A stretch of 54,622 nucleotides of DNA from JABCPE02 sp963516675 (GCA_963516675.1 CAUQBH010000014.1:1-54622), one strand, 5' to 3'; counted from the stretch's first letter, positions 32,209-41,678 are shown. Notes: generated from the sequence alone by a model not told the origin. A program made the numbers and translations.

Positions 32209-33558
32209 ATGCCAAAAGAAGAAAATATCTACCAGCCACTGCTTTCGTACATTGAAGAGAAAAATGCAAAAGCCATTTCGCAAATCATTTCGGAGATGGA
32301 GGCGGTGGATATTGCCAATTTGTTTGGAATTTTAGATGATTCTCAAAAAGTATTTCTCTACGAACTGATGGACAATGATGTTTCTGCAGAAATGCTTTTG
32401 TACATCGATGAAGAAGACCGAAAAGAATTCCTAAAAAACTTCTCCACCAAAGAAATCGCAGAAGAAATCATTGGTGAAATAAATTCTGATGACGCTGCCG
32501 ACATCATCGCTGAACTTCCTGAACACCAGCAAAATGAAATCATCCAGCATATAGATGATAACGAACTGGCACAGAGCATCGTAGAACTCCTCCGCTATGA
32601 CGACCATGTAGCGGGAAGTCTCATGGCTACGGAGCTGGTAAAAGTAGACCATAATCTATCCATCATCGCCGCAGTAAGGGAAATGCGCAAACAAGCCGAA
32701 GACATGGACGAAGTCTATTCTATCTATGTGGTGGATGAACAAGACAAACTCCTCGGCACCCTCAGTTTAAAAAAACTACTTACCACCAGCACTTCTTCCA
32801 AGGTTTCGGATGTGTATAATTCCAAAATAAGATGTGTGCAGGACAATGAACCTGCTGAAGATGTGGCGCGATACATGCAGAAATACGACCTCTTTGAAGT
32901 GCCTGTAATAGATGCTTTGGGAAGGTTAGTCGGAAGAATTACCATAGATGATGTCATGGACTTTATCAAAGAAGAAACGGATAAAGACTACCAGCTAGCA
33001 TCAGGGATTGCTACAGATATTGACTCTACAGACACTATTCTAAACATTACCAAAGCTCGTCTTCCGTGGCTGTTCATCGGAATGGTGGGCGGTCTGATAG
33101 GTTCACGAGTTTTACAAGGAAATGAAGAAGCGATGAGCCATGTTCCTGCCTTAATGTTCTTCGTTCCACTGATAGCGGCTACCGCTGGAAACATCGGCGT
33201 ACAGGCTTCAGCGATTATCGTGCAAGGGCTTGCTAACAATACTTTGGGACAAAATACCCTAAAAACCCTAATGAAAGAAGTGAGCGTAGCTGTGGCTTCG
33301 GGAATGATTTTATCACTGATTATTTTGGGATTCAATCTATTTGTCAATCATCATGATATGATGATTTCCATTACGATTTCCGTAGCTCTGCTTTCTGTCA
33401 TCATCATTGCCGCGATGATAGGCACCATTGTTCCTATCTTTCTCAACAAAAATAAAATAGACCCAGCCATTGCCACAGGTCCATTCATTACCACTTCCAA
33501 CGATATCCTTGGTGTGATGGTTTATTTCACGATTGCAAAATTAATTTTAGGACTTTAA
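32209..33558 (+). CDS. mgtE: Magnesium transporter MgtE
   Basis: A 449-residue Mg2+ channel. The cytoplasmic N domain (about 1-130, with IINSDDAADIIAELPEH and acidic repeats) and a CBS pair (about 135-255, VYSIYVVDEQDKLLGTLSLKKLL and LFEVPVIDALGRLVGRITIDDVMD) form the magnesium-sensing gate. The membrane part from about 285 shows five helices with the conserved PALMFFVPLIAATAGNIGVQASAI and DPAIATGPFITTSNDILGVM. These are the pore signatures. It is coupled to rsmA by a 3-base gap and ends at a hairpin terminator. Confidence 0.96.
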   Translation: MPKEENIYQPLLSYIEEKNAKAISQIISEMEAVDIANLFGILDDSQKVFLYELMDNDVSAEMLLYIDEEDRKEFLKNFSTKEIAEEIIGEINSDDAADIIAELPEHQQNEIIQHIDDNELAQSIVELLRYDDHVAGSLMATELVKVDHNLSIIAAVREMRKQAEDMDEVYSIYVVDEQDKLLGTLSLKKLLTTSTSSKVSDVYNSKIRCVQDNEPAEDVARYMQKYDLFEVPVIDALGRLVGRITIDDVMDFIKEETDKDYQLASGIATDIDSTDTILNITKARLPWLFIGMVGGLIGSRVLQGNEEAMSHVPALMFFVPLIAATAGNIGVQASAIIVQGLANNTLGQNTLKTLMKEVSVAVASGMILSLIILGFNLFVNHHDMMISITISVALLSVIIIAAMIGTIVPIFLNKNKIDPAIATGPFITTSNDILGVMVYFTIAKLILGL

Positions 33559-33577
33559 AAAAATTAGGCTAAAAAAA

Positions 33578-33603
33578 CAGCCACAAGTTTCAACTTATGG
33601 CTG
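33578..33603 (+). terminator. Terminator between mgtE and the OMP gene
   Basis: CAGCCACAAG and CTTATGGCTG form a 10-bp stem with one mismatch and a 6-base loop; T-runs follow on both strands. It lies between convergent genes. Confidence 0.75.
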
Positions 33604-33612
33604 CGTCAATTT

Positions 33613-34491
33613 TTATTTGTTTTTTCTTGTTTGGAAAATATATCCAACTCCGAAATTCACCTGTCCAAAAACAAAATCTTGTTGTGCTTTGTCTGGTCTA
33701 TTGTTTAGCGTTGTCTTCACATCAGGCATGTTGATATAGCCATATTTCGCCTCTACTCTTGCCATCAGATGTTTCCAGAAAACAAAATTCAAACTCGCTC
33801 TAGCATCTAGTCCAAATCCCGCCACATGGAAACGGTCACTTCTCTCATTTCCAAAAAGTTTAACATTAGATTTTGGATATAAAACTCCTAAACCTCCACC
33901 GTAAGACCAAGTAATATTAAAATTATTCCCTTGATATATTTTATTATACTTCTCAGCCCCGATGTTTACATAATTAAGCCCATCTGTATGCTCAAATGTA
34001 AGGAATTCTCCATCTGTCAAATCCACTTTTCCATCTCTAACCATCGCTGCATAGTGAGGGTCAGAAATTTTCCCAGTAAAATCTGTCGTTTGGTCTTGTT
34101 TCATCACATATTTCATATGGTCTAGCGCCAAAACAAGAGCCAAATTATCCTTAATAAAATACCCTATTCTAGCATTAGTCTGAGGAATTGTAACACGAAG
34201 TGGATTAAGATAATCATCAAAACTAAAGTCTGTCGGTCTATCTTTAGCTATCATATTATGAAGCGTAAAATCATAGCCATTTCCTCTGAAATGAACATCT
34301 GAATTACTATAAATAGCCCTATTCCAGCCCCAATACAAAAATATCGCTCCTTTTCTGTAAGGATTATAGGCTGTTTTGTTTACAATAGAAAGGTCTGATG
34401 CTTGTGTCTCTGACACAGGTTTTTCCTGCGCTGAAACAAAATTCATTCCCACCAAAAATGATAATAAAATTCCTGCTTTTTTCATAATCAA
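33613..34491 (-). CDS. Probable outer-membrane beta-barrel protein
   Basis: A 292-residue protein with a signal peptide (MKKAGILLSFLVGMNFVSAQ, starting at the third codon) and a mature part made of alternating-hydrophobicity strands rich in Tyr, Gly and Asn (FLYWGWNRAIYS, ARIGYFIKDNLALVLALDH, FNITWSYGGGLGVLYP, LMARVEAKYGYINMP, VNFGVGYIF). It ends in GYIFQTRKNK, a strand followed by a basic tail. The design is that of a small outer-membrane barrel, but no transport or enzyme family is recognised. It stands alone between two terminators. Confidence 0.75.
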   Translation of the reverse strand: MIMKKAGILLSFLVGMNFVSAQEKPVSETQASDLSIVNKTAYNPYRKGAIFLYWGWNRAIYSNSDVHFRGNGYDFTLHNMIAKDRPTDFSFDDYLNPLRVTIPQTNARIGYFIKDNLALVLALDHMKYVMKQDQTTDFTGKISDPHYAAMVRDGKVDLTDGEFLTFEHTDGLNYVNIGAEKYNKIYQGNNFNITWSYGGGLGVLYPKSNVKLFGNERSDRFHVAGFGLDARASLNFVFWKHLMARVEAKYGYINMPDVKTTLNNRPDKAQQDFVFGQVNFGVGYIFQTRKNK

Positions 34492-34539
34492 TTATTTTTA
34501 TCTTTTTTTACTAAGTAATTAAATTTCTTAAAATTAGAA

Positions 34540-34570
34540 ATCGGTTTAAAGAAATTCGCTTTAAACCGAT
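34540..34570 (-). terminator. Terminator of secG
   Basis: A perfect 12-bp stem (ATCGGTTTAAAG and complement) with a 7-base loop, T-rich afterwards on the minus strand, 25 bases after the secG stop. Confidence 0.8.
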
Positions 34571-34594
34571 ACTCTCATAATTATTAACCCAAAT

Positions 34595-34933
34595 TTATTT
34601 TGTCTTTGCAGATTCATCAGCTTTCGCTGGTGCCTTTGCCGCATTGCTTGGTGCGGTAGTCTGAGGCTTCGCATTTGTTGGCACTACTACCGCAGAAGGC
34701 TTCGCTGTAAGCACCACACTTAGAAAAATAAGCCCTACCACGACACCACCAAGTGTCCATGTAGCTTTCTCCATAAAATCATTAGTTCTCTGTATCCCAA
34801 AAGATGCAGAAGATGCTCCTCCAAAAGTTCCTGAAAGCCCTCCTCCTTTAGGATTCTGAGCTAAAATAATAATAGCTAACAAAATACATGCAATGATGAT
34901 AGCAACCATCAGTAGTATAAATATTGTACTCAT
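34595..34933 (-). CDS. secG: Preprotein translocase subunit SecG
   Basis: A 112-residue SecG with the two membrane helices (about residues 4-24 and 56-76) and the highly conserved cytoplasmic loop AQNPKGGGLSGTFGGASSASFGIQRTNDFMEKATW. It assists SecYE in protein export. The C-terminal 35 residues are Ala/Thr/Pro/Lys-rich low-complexity sequence, a common flavobacterial extension. Single gene with its own promoter and terminator. Confidence 0.95.
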   Translation of the reverse strand: MSTIFILLMVAIIIACILLAIIILAQNPKGGGLSGTFGGASSASFGIQRTNDFMEKATWTLGGVVVGLIFLSVVLTAKPSAVVVPTNAKPQTTAPSNAAKAPAKADESAKTK

Positions 34934-34956
34934 TTTACCATCTAAGTTTAGTCGGC

Positions 34957-34964
34957 AAATATAA
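34957..34964 (-). promoter_or_regulatory. -7 element for secG
   Basis: TATATTTGC on the minus strand, a perfect match to TAnnTTTG(C), 24 bases before the secG ATG. Confidence 0.6.
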
Positions 34965-35031
34965 TAATTTTCTTTAACATGAAAAATAGATTTTACAAAA
35001 ACTTTCTACATAAATTTAGACAATAAAATTG

Positions 35032-35039
35032 TAAATTTG
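35032..35039 (+). promoter_or_regulatory. -7 element for the DUF2339 gene
   Basis: TAAATTTG matches TAnnTTTG and ends 16 bases before the ATG at 35056. Confidence 0.5.
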
Positions 35040-35055
35040 TCTAAATTATCAAAAG

Positions 35056-37401
35056 ATGGATCCACAAAAGATAATCGAACTAGAGCAAAGGATAGGCAAC
35101 TTACTATATAGGCAGACTGTTGTTTACAATGAAATAAAACAGCTGGAAAATGAATTAGCTGAGTTAAAAAGACAAAGTAATTTTTCTTCTGTGTCTACTG
35201 CAAATACAGTAAAAACACCAGTTGAACAACCTACTGAAACACTAGCTGAAAAAGCAACTGAAAAACCAGTTATAACAGCACCTACCGCTCCTAAGCCGCA
35301 GATTTCTGCTCCTAAAATAAGCCTTCCTAAACAACCATCTGATTTAGAGAAGATTATAGGAGAAAGCTGGATTAACAAAATAGGAATTCTCATTGTGGTA
35401 ATCGGTGTAGCCATCGGTGCTAAATATTCCATTGAAAATGAACTTATCAGCCCTCTTACACGAATTATACTCGGATATCTGGTGGGAATCGGACTGCTTG
35501 GTTTTGGAATCAAACTAAAACCGAAATTTGAGGGATACAGCGCAGTTTTGGTGAGTGGAGCTATCTCTATTTTCTATTTTATCACCTATTTTGCGTATAG
35601 TTTTTATGACCTCATTCCGCAGGCTTTAGCTTTTGTGATGATGCTGATATTCACAGCCTTCACTGTATTTACCGCAATAAAATACAATCGTGTGGTGATT
35701 GCCCACATTGGACTTATAGGAGCTTACGCTGTTCCATTCCTTCTATCATCAGGCTCTGGAAGAGTGGATATTTTGTTCAGTTATATGCTCATAATCAACC
35801 TTGGCATTTTATTTATTTCTATAAAAAAAGACTGGAAATCATTACATTACAGCGCTTTCTTTTTCACTTGGATGATATATGGCTCTTGGTTTGCAGATAA
35901 ATCTTTTGATTCAGGTCTGCAAGGATATGAAGCGCTGGGAATAGGCTTTGCTACGGCATTTTTCTTGGTTTTCTACGGAGTTTCTTTATTTAATAATATC
36001 ATTTCAAAAGAGAAACTAGATAAAGTCAATATTATCCTTATTCTACTGAATTCATTTATTTACTTTGGGTTTGGATTTGGTATTTTTAATGGACATAGTA
36101 TATTAGATTCCTATTTAGGGTTATTCACTTTGTTTAATGCTGCTATTCATTTTGCTGTTTTATTCTTTATCAAATCGAAAAAACTTGCGGATTCCAAATT
36201 ATTCTACTCCACATTAGCAATGGTTTTCACTTTCATTACGATTGCAATACCGATACAGCTGGACGGAAACTGGGTAACGCTTATGTGGACAGCCCAAGGG
36301 ACTATTTTGTTTTGGCTTGGAAAAACAAAAAAAATATCCATTTACGAAAAAATATCTCTTCCTATACTTGGACTTGCTTTTCTAAGTTTTCTCGAAGACT
36401 GGTCTCGTTATCGTTATGCCGTTGATTTGGATATTCATGCTTTCTGGAATATCAACTTCCTGACAGGTGTTTTTGCGGTTTTGGGATATGGCTTTACGGT
36501 TTATCTTTCAATAAAACACCCTGATGCAGAAATTGAAAAATTTAGTCCTTTTAATACTATAAAGTCTTTCTACCTACCTGCTTTATTAGTATTGACAGCG
36601 TATCTCACTTTTAGAAATGAGATTGGATACTTTTTTGATTATTGGTACGAAAGCACATCTCTTAAAGGCAAAGAAATCGGCGAAACAGATGAATTCTCAC
36701 TTTACAATTATGATATCGAAATTTTTAAAAACATATACCTCCTTGCCTACTCTCTTGTATTCTTTGGAGGAATGGCTCTACTGAATTTCTATAAATTCAA
36801 AAATAAAGTTTTAGGAATTTCAGCTATTGCTATTGGGCTTTTAGTTTTATTTGCCGCTCAGACTTTTGGAGTAGGAGAATTGGGAGAACTACGCTACTCT
36901 TACATCAATGGAAATTCAAACAAATATTTCAATGTTAGTTTTAACTATATCTTAATCCGATACCCACTCTGGAGCAGTATAGCATTTGCACTCTGGGCGA
37001 TTTTCAAAAATGCTAAATCCATTATAGAAAATACAAAATTTCACATTTTCCTAGATGCTGTGATTTATATTTCTATCCTTAATTTCTTAAGTCATGAACT
37101 GGTTACTTGGATGGATCTTGCTGGTTATCAAGATGTTTTCAAACTAGGATTGAGCATCCTTTGGAGCGTTTATTCGCTTATTTTGGTAAGCCTCGGAATT
37201 TACAAGAAGAAGAAACATCTCAGAATTTTTGCCCTCGTGTTGTTCGGTATCACTTTGGCTAAATTATTCTTGTACGACATCTCTAATCTCAGCACGATTT
37301 CTAAAACTATCGTATTGATTATCTTAGGATTACTACTTCTTATCATTTCATTTTTATACAATAAATTTAAAGACAAAATCGGTGATGAAACTAAAAATTA
37401 A
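35056..37401 (+). CDS. DUF2339 polytopic membrane protein
   Basis: A 781-residue membrane protein. Residues 1-37 form a coiled coil (IIELEQRIGNLLYRQTVVYNEIKQLENELAELK), 40-95 a Thr/Pro/Ala-rich linker, and from about 100 (SDLEKIIGESWINKIGILIVVIGVAIGAKY) the DUF2339 domain with more than 20 hydrophobic helices follows. The function of DUF2339 is unknown; roles in envelope or polysaccharide biology have been guessed from context only. It overlaps the next gene (DUF3999-like) by 17 bases, so the pair is translationally coupled and probably acts together. The length fits the family. Confidence 0.88.
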   Translation: MDPQKIIELEQRIGNLLYRQTVVYNEIKQLENELAELKRQSNFSSVSTANTVKTPVEQPTETLAEKATEKPVITAPTAPKPQISAPKISLPKQPSDLEKIIGESWINKIGILIVVIGVAIGAKYSIENELISPLTRIILGYLVGIGLLGFGIKLKPKFEGYSAVLVSGAISIFYFITYFAYSFYDLIPQALAFVMMLIFTAFTVFTAIKYNRVVIAHIGLIGAYAVPFLLSSGSGRVDILFSYMLIINLGILFISIKKDWKSLHYSAFFFTWMIYGSWFADKSFDSGLQGYEALGIGFATAFFLVFYGVSLFNNIISKEKLDKVNIILILLNSFIYFGFGFGIFNGHSILDSYLGLFTLFNAAIHFAVLFFIKSKKLADSKLFYSTLAMVFTFITIAIPIQLDGNWVTLMWTAQGTILFWLGKTKKISIYEKISLPILGLAFLSFLEDWSRYRYAVDLDIHAFWNINFLTGVFAVLGYGFTVYLSIKHPDAEIEKFSPFNTIKSFYLPALLVLTAYLTFRNEIGYFFDYWYESTSLKGKEIGETDEFSLYNYDIEIFKNIYLLAYSLVFFGGMALLNFYKFKNKVLGISAIAIGLLVLFAAQTFGVGELGELRYSYINGNSNKYFNVSFNYILIRYPLWSSIAFALWAIFKNAKSIIENTKFHIFLDAVIYISILNFLSHELVTWMDLAGYQDVFKLGLSILWSVYSLILVSLGIYKKKKHLRIFALVLFGITLAKLFLYDISNLSTISKTIVLIILGLLLLIISFLYNKFKDKIGDETKN

Positions 37402-38656
37402 ATCCATATTTTCACTAATTTTCTTGGGAATTTCTGCTTTGGGATTTGCTCAGAAAAATGATTTTTCGTTCAAAAGAGCCATAAAACCCAATCCTGCCAC
37501 CGAGTGGAACAAGATAGAAATTCCCCTGCCGATGTACGAAAAATTGAACCAAAATTTTTCTGACATTAGGATTTATCAGCTTTCTGGAAAAGATTCGCTG
37601 GAGGTTCCGTATTTGCTGTCCAAAACGCAATTTGCTTCCCTTGAAAATGAAACTACTGAATATATAGGTTTTAAAATCCTAAACCAGACCAAAACTGCTG
37701 ATGGATACTATTTTACGCTGGAAAGTCCCATCACAGCGGACATAGAGGAAATCGACCTGCATTTTTCTAATCAAAATTTTGATTGGAAAATCACCTTGGA
37801 AGGCAGCCACGACCAAAAACAATGGTTTTCTATTTTGGAAAACTACCGAATACTTTCCATAAAAAACAACAAAACTGATTACAATTTCCAGCTGCTGGCT
37901 TTTGAAAAAACCAATTATAAATTTTACCGAATTTTCATTCCTAGCAAAGAAATTCCCGTTTTACAAAAAGCTTCTATGCAGGAGAAATTCACACCGAAAA
38001 TAGAATTTAACAAACTGTTAATCAGCAATATAAAACAAACTAACAGTACAAAAGACAAGAACTCTGTCATCACTTTTTCTCTACCCTACAAAATCCCTAT
38101 TTATTCACTGATTTTGAATATAGAGAAAAACGATACTTTTTCGCGCCCTATAGAGATTAAATATCTGGTGGACAGCGTAAAAACAGAAAAAGGCTGGGTG
38201 AAAAATTATGAAACTTTTTACTACGGAAAAATCATTTACTACGGAGCAAAGGATTTAGATTTTTCATTTTCAAATAATGATGTGATATGGGCAAAGGATT
38301 TCCAAATTATCATTGAAAATCAAGACAATGCGCCTATTACTGTAAAATCTATCAATGTTGTTTCGCCTAAATATTTTATTTATTTTAAACCAAAAAACGA
38401 AGAAAACTATTTTCTATTTTATGGAAATAAAAATTCTTCGCTTCCAGAATATGATTTAAAACTGATAGAAGACAAAGTGTTCAAACTCTCAAAGTCTTAT
38501 GCAGACCTCTCCGATGAGGAAAAACTCCCTAAAAAAGAAAAACCCTCCAAAGAACCTTTATTCAAGGACAAAGGCTGGCTTTGGGGGGTGATGATTCTTA
38601 TTATCTGTATTTTAGGATTTTTCAGCTACAGAATGCTTTCTACAAAGCAGGAATAG
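37385..38656 (+). CDS. DUF3999-like exported membrane protein
   Basis: A 423-residue protein starting inside the 3' end of the DUF2339 gene (ATG at 37385; a GTG at 37382 is less likely). Signal peptide MKLKIKSIFSLIFLGISALGFAQ; then a large extracytoplasmic part of beta-sandwich type (AIKPNPATEWNKIEIPLPMYEKLNQNFSDIRIYQ, then FSNQNFDWKITLEGSHDQKQWFSI, a discoidin-like strand pattern); one membrane helix near the C-terminus (WLWGVMILIICILGFFSYRML). DUF3999 proteins are the usual partners of DUF2339 proteins. The assignment to DUF3999 rests on this topology and context. Confidence 0.7.
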   Translation: MKLKIKSIFSLIFLGISALGFAQKNDFSFKRAIKPNPATEWNKIEIPLPMYEKLNQNFSDIRIYQLSGKDSLEVPYLLSKTQFASLENETTEYIGFKILNQTKTADGYYFTLESPITADIEEIDLHFSNQNFDWKITLEGSHDQKQWFSILENYRILSIKNNKTDYNFQLLAFEKTNYKFYRIFIPSKEIPVLQKASMQEKFTPKIEFNKLLISNIKQTNSTKDKNSVITFSLPYKIPIYSLILNIEKNDTFSRPIEIKYLVDSVKTEKGWVKNYETFYYGKIIYYGAKDLDFSFSNNDVIWAKDFQIIIENQDNAPITVKSINVVSPKYFIYFKPKNEENYFLFYGNKNSSLPEYDLKLIEDKVFKLSKSYADLSDEEKLPKKEKPSKEPLFKDKGWLWGVMILIICILGFFSYRMLSTKQE

Positions 38657-38660
38657 GAGT

Positions 38661-39863
38661 TTATTTTCTCTCTATCAGCGCCATGTAGAAACCATCATAG
38701 CCATCACTCGGCATGATATTTTCCTCCTTCACGAGGGCAAATTCTGTATTTTCGGCAAGGAATTTTCTAACCTGTTCTCCATTTTCAGATGGAAGGATGG
38801 AACATGTGGCATAGACCATTTTTCCTCCTTTTTTCAGGATTTTAGAGTAGTTTTGCAGAATATTTTCTTGCTCGGTTTTTATTCTGTTGATGAAATCTTC
38901 ATCTATTTTCCATTTGCTGTCAGGATTTCTTTTCAGCACTCCGAGCCCTGAGCATGGCGCATCTATCAGAAGCCTGTCTGCCGTGTTGTGAAGTCTTTTG
39001 ATGACTTTATTATCTTCTATAAATCTGGTTTCTATGTTGAAAGCTCCTGCCCTTTTTGCTCTTCGTTTCAGCTCGGCAAGTTTCCATTCGTAGATGTCCA
39101 ATGCTATTATCTGCCCTTTGTTTTTCATCAAAGCAGCGATATGAAGGGTTTTCCCTCCTGCGCCTGCACAGGCATCTACGACTCTCATTCCTTCTTTCAC
39201 ATCCAAGAGTTCGGCTATTTTTTGTGATGAAGCATCCTGCACCTCGAAAAAACCTTCCTTAAAGGCCGATGTCAAAAACACATTTTTCTTTTCTTCCAAT
39301 TGAACAGCGTCTGGATAACCTCTTAATACAAAAGAATTTACGCCTTCTTCCTTCAAGATTTCCACAAGATTTTCTGCTGAAATTTTGAGTGAATTTGCCC
39401 TCAAAATCACAGGCGCCTGCTCATTGAGAGCGGACATTTCTTTCTCCCATTTTGCTCCCAGCTCTTTTTCGAACAAACCTGCCAGCCAGTCTGGTACAGA
39501 GTGTTCTATGGCTTTGGTAGGAAATGTTTTTTTGTCTAATTTGGACAAGATTCCGCCTGTTTTTATTCCATCAAATTCATCAAATTTCTTGTATTTTACC
39601 TTTTTCCAAAGGAGATAAGCCAAAATCAAGCTGTAGATATTAGACGGTTTTGTCCCTTCGCCCATGTAGTATTCTAGGCGTTTTTTCCAGCGGACTATAT
39701 CATAGAATATCTCCGAAACCACCTGCCTGTCGGCACTTCCCCATTTTTTATGAGCTTTTAGTAATCGCTCTAAAACTTTATCAGCATATTTTTTATCCTG
39801 AAAAAAAGTTTCCCCCAATGCATCATGAATTCCTATCAGTAAGTTGCGGTGTATCAATTCCAT
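38661..39863 (-). CDS. RsmB/NOP-family RNA (cytosine-5) methyltransferase
   Basis: A 400-residue SAM-dependent methyltransferase making m5C in rRNA (RsmB-like) or tRNA. The SAM loop is VVDACAGAGGKTLHIA, the two catalytic cysteines lie in DAPCSGLGVLKRNPDSKW and YATCSILPSENGEQV. The N-terminal helical domain (NLLIGIHDALGETFFQDKKYADKVLERLL, then AYLLWKK) matches a NusB-like RNA-binding module. A longer frame starts at a TTG (39884), but that lies inside the promoter's -7 element, so ATG 39863 is chosen. Converges with the DUF3999-like gene with a 4-base gap and no visible terminator. Confidence 0.92.
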   Translation of the reverse strand: MELIHRNLLIGIHDALGETFFQDKKYADKVLERLLKAHKKWGSADRQVVSEIFYDIVRWKKRLEYYMGEGTKPSNIYSLILAYLLWKKVKYKKFDEFDGIKTGGILSKLDKKTFPTKAIEHSVPDWLAGLFEKELGAKWEKEMSALNEQAPVILRANSLKISAENLVEILKEEGVNSFVLRGYPDAVQLEEKKNVFLTSAFKEGFFEVQDASSQKIAELLDVKEGMRVVDACAGAGGKTLHIAALMKNKGQIIALDIYEWKLAELKRRAKRAGAFNIETRFIEDNKVIKRLHNTADRLLIDAPCSGLGVLKRNPDSKWKIDEDFINRIKTEQENILQNYSKILKKGGKMVYATCSILPSENGEQVRKFLAENTEFALVKEENIMPSDGYDGFYMALIERK

Positions 39864-39881
39864 GTTTGTATAAATTTCGGA

Positions 39882-39913
39882 CAAAAATACATTTTAAAAA
39901 CCAAAACTCCCAA
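39882..39913 (-). promoter_or_regulatory. Promoter of the m5C methyltransferase gene
   Basis: TTG (39913-39911), 21 bases, TATTTTTG (39889-39882) on the minus strand, 18 bases before the ATG at 39863. Confidence 0.55.
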
Positions 39914-39934
39914 AATTATTTGAGAATACGGACT

Positions 39935-39962
39935 TTGTGAATTATTTTTTTTCTTAAATTAG
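39935..39962 (+). promoter_or_regulatory. Possible promoter of the MuiA/DUF4139 gene
   Basis: TTG (39935-39937), 17 bases, TAAATTAG (39955-39962), one mismatch to TAnnTTTG, ending 21 bases before the ATG at 39984. Confidence 0.4.
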
Positions 39963-39983
39963 CATCAACAAATTTATTTAATT

Positions 39984-41642
39984 ATGAAAAGACATTCTTT
40001 ATTTGCGCTTCTATTTTTGCTTTCAGCAAATTTATTTTTTGCACAAAAACCCATTTACACAAAGGCAAAAGTAACTGCCGTGAAAGTGTATAGAAACTCC
40101 GCAGAACTGCAAAACACAGTAAGTTTTAGTGTTCCTTCGGGAATTTCCGAAATAGTGATTGGCAACATTTCGGAAGAGATTAACGAAAAAACTATCCAAA
40201 TCGGCGTAAACAGCAAGAACATTTCTATTCTTTCCTCGCAGTTTACCAATGATTATTCCACAGATTTTAAAATGGATACTACCAATCCACAAATTAAAAA
40301 AGTGAATGACAGCATCAAAATCGTGGAAAACCTCATCTCTAAAAACCGAATAGAGCTGGATGCCAACAAGAAAGCCGTAGAACTTTTGGACAAAAACCAA
40401 ACCGTGCTGGTGGGAAGCAACTCCTCCAATGTTGCACAGCTGACACAGCTGACCGAGTTCTACACCAACAAAAGAATAGAGCTGGAAAACAAACTCGTTT
40501 CCCTCAAAACAAAAGGCGATGACCTCAGTAAAAAACTTTCCCGACTGAAAAGCAGCTTAAAAACCAAAGAACAGAAGGAAGCAGAAGAGTTTGCAGATGG
40601 CGTAATCGTCCTAAAACTAATGTCTCCTACGGCTGGAAATATCAAGCTGAATATCAACTATCTTACAGACAATGTCTCTTGGAAGCCTTACTATGAGATA
40701 AAGGCTGATAAAATCTCCGCTCCGCTGGATGTAACCTTCAAGGCTACTGTAAAACAAAATACAGGACTGGACTGGAAAGGCGTAAAACTTACCCTTATCA
40801 ATGGAAACTCTTCCAGAAACAATTATGCTCCTACGGTAAGCCCTTGGTTCATCTATGCACAAAGCCCGAAAGAAAGAGAAATCCTAAGGGAAGAAAAAAT
40901 TGCCGACAAATCTGCTGCCATAAGAATCAGAGGAATGGGAAGTGTAAATGCAGAAAAGTATGATGATTTTCAATCCAATGCTTTAGAAGAAGTAGTCGTT
41001 ACGGCCTATGCTGGGTTTAATGTCAATGCAAACGAACTCAACACAAGCTATGACATAGACATTCCTTACGATATCTTGTCCAATAACGAAGACCACCTGA
41101 TCAGTCTTTATCAACAGAAAATCCCTGCTGATTATCAATACTTCACTGCGCCTAATTACAGGAGAGAAGCTTATCTTTTAGCGAAAGTAAAGGATTTCAG
41201 CAAGTATCATTTGGTTTCTGCGCCTGCGAGTGTCATCTTTGAGAACATGTATATCGGTGAAACACGCGTCAGCCCAGACCAAACCAACAATGAAATGAAC
41301 ATCACGCTGGGCAACGACCCGAAAATCAGCATCAGAAGAGAAGATGTCCAAGATAAATCTGGCGAAAAATTCCTTTCTTCTTACCGCGAAAAGGTGGTTA
41401 CATATGATTTAATCATCAAAAATAACAAGAAAGAACAAATCAGCATAGAAGTAAAAGACCGTTTCCCGCTGAGCAACAACGAAGCCGTGAAAATAGAAGT
41501 ACTTGACAAAAGCGGTGCCGCGAAGGACGACGAAAAAGGTTTCCTCACATGGAACATAAAACTCTCTCCTTCCGAAACCAAGAAACTAAGGGTAAGCTAC
41601 AAAGTCCGCTACCCGAAAGACTACACCGTAAGCGGATTATAA
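39984..41642 (+). CDS. MuiA-family DUF4140/DUF4139 protein
   Basis: A 552-residue exported protein of the 'mucoidy inhibitor' MuiA family. Signal peptide 1-20 (ANLFFAQ); DUF4140 domain about 27-125 (KVTAVKVYRNSAELQNTVSFSVPSG); coiled coil about 110-205 (ENKLVSLKTKGDDLSKKLSRLKS); DUF4139 about 210-550 (LTDNVSWKPYYEIKAD, TGLDWKGVKLTLINGN, VRYPKDYTVSGL). The molecular function is unknown. Inside DUF4139 two unusual pieces occur: IRIRGMGSVN at about 312-321 and ALEEVVVTAY at about 333-342, which resemble signatures of SusC-type TonB receptors. It is monocistronic and ends at a strong terminator. Confidence 0.88.
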   Translation: MKRHSLFALLFLLSANLFFAQKPIYTKAKVTAVKVYRNSAELQNTVSFSVPSGISEIVIGNISEEINEKTIQIGVNSKNISILSSQFTNDYSTDFKMDTTNPQIKKVNDSIKIVENLISKNRIELDANKKAVELLDKNQTVLVGSNSSNVAQLTQLTEFYTNKRIELENKLVSLKTKGDDLSKKLSRLKSSLKTKEQKEAEEFADGVIVLKLMSPTAGNIKLNINYLTDNVSWKPYYEIKADKISAPLDVTFKATVKQNTGLDWKGVKLTLINGNSSRNNYAPTVSPWFIYAQSPKEREILREEKIADKSAAIRIRGMGSVNAEKYDDFQSNALEEVVVTAYAGFNVNANELNTSYDIDIPYDILSNNEDHLISLYQQKIPADYQYFTAPNYRREAYLLAKVKDFSKYHLVSAPASVIFENMYIGETRVSPDQTNNEMNITLGNDPKISIRREDVQDKSGEKFLSSYREKVVTYDLIIKNNKKEQISIEVKDRFPLSNNEAVKIEVLDKSGAAKDDEKGFLTWNIKLSPSETKKLRVSYKVRYPKDYTVSGL

Positions 41643-41646
41643 AAAC

Positions 41647-41678
41647 AAAAAACTCCCCTCATATGAAGGGAGTTTTTT
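41647..41678 (+). terminator. Terminator of the MuiA/DUF4139 gene
   Basis: AAAAAACTCCC and GGGAGTTTTTT form an 11-bp stem around a 10-base loop, 4 bases after the stop codon; T-run included. It also faces the convergent membrane-protein gene. Confidence 0.85.
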
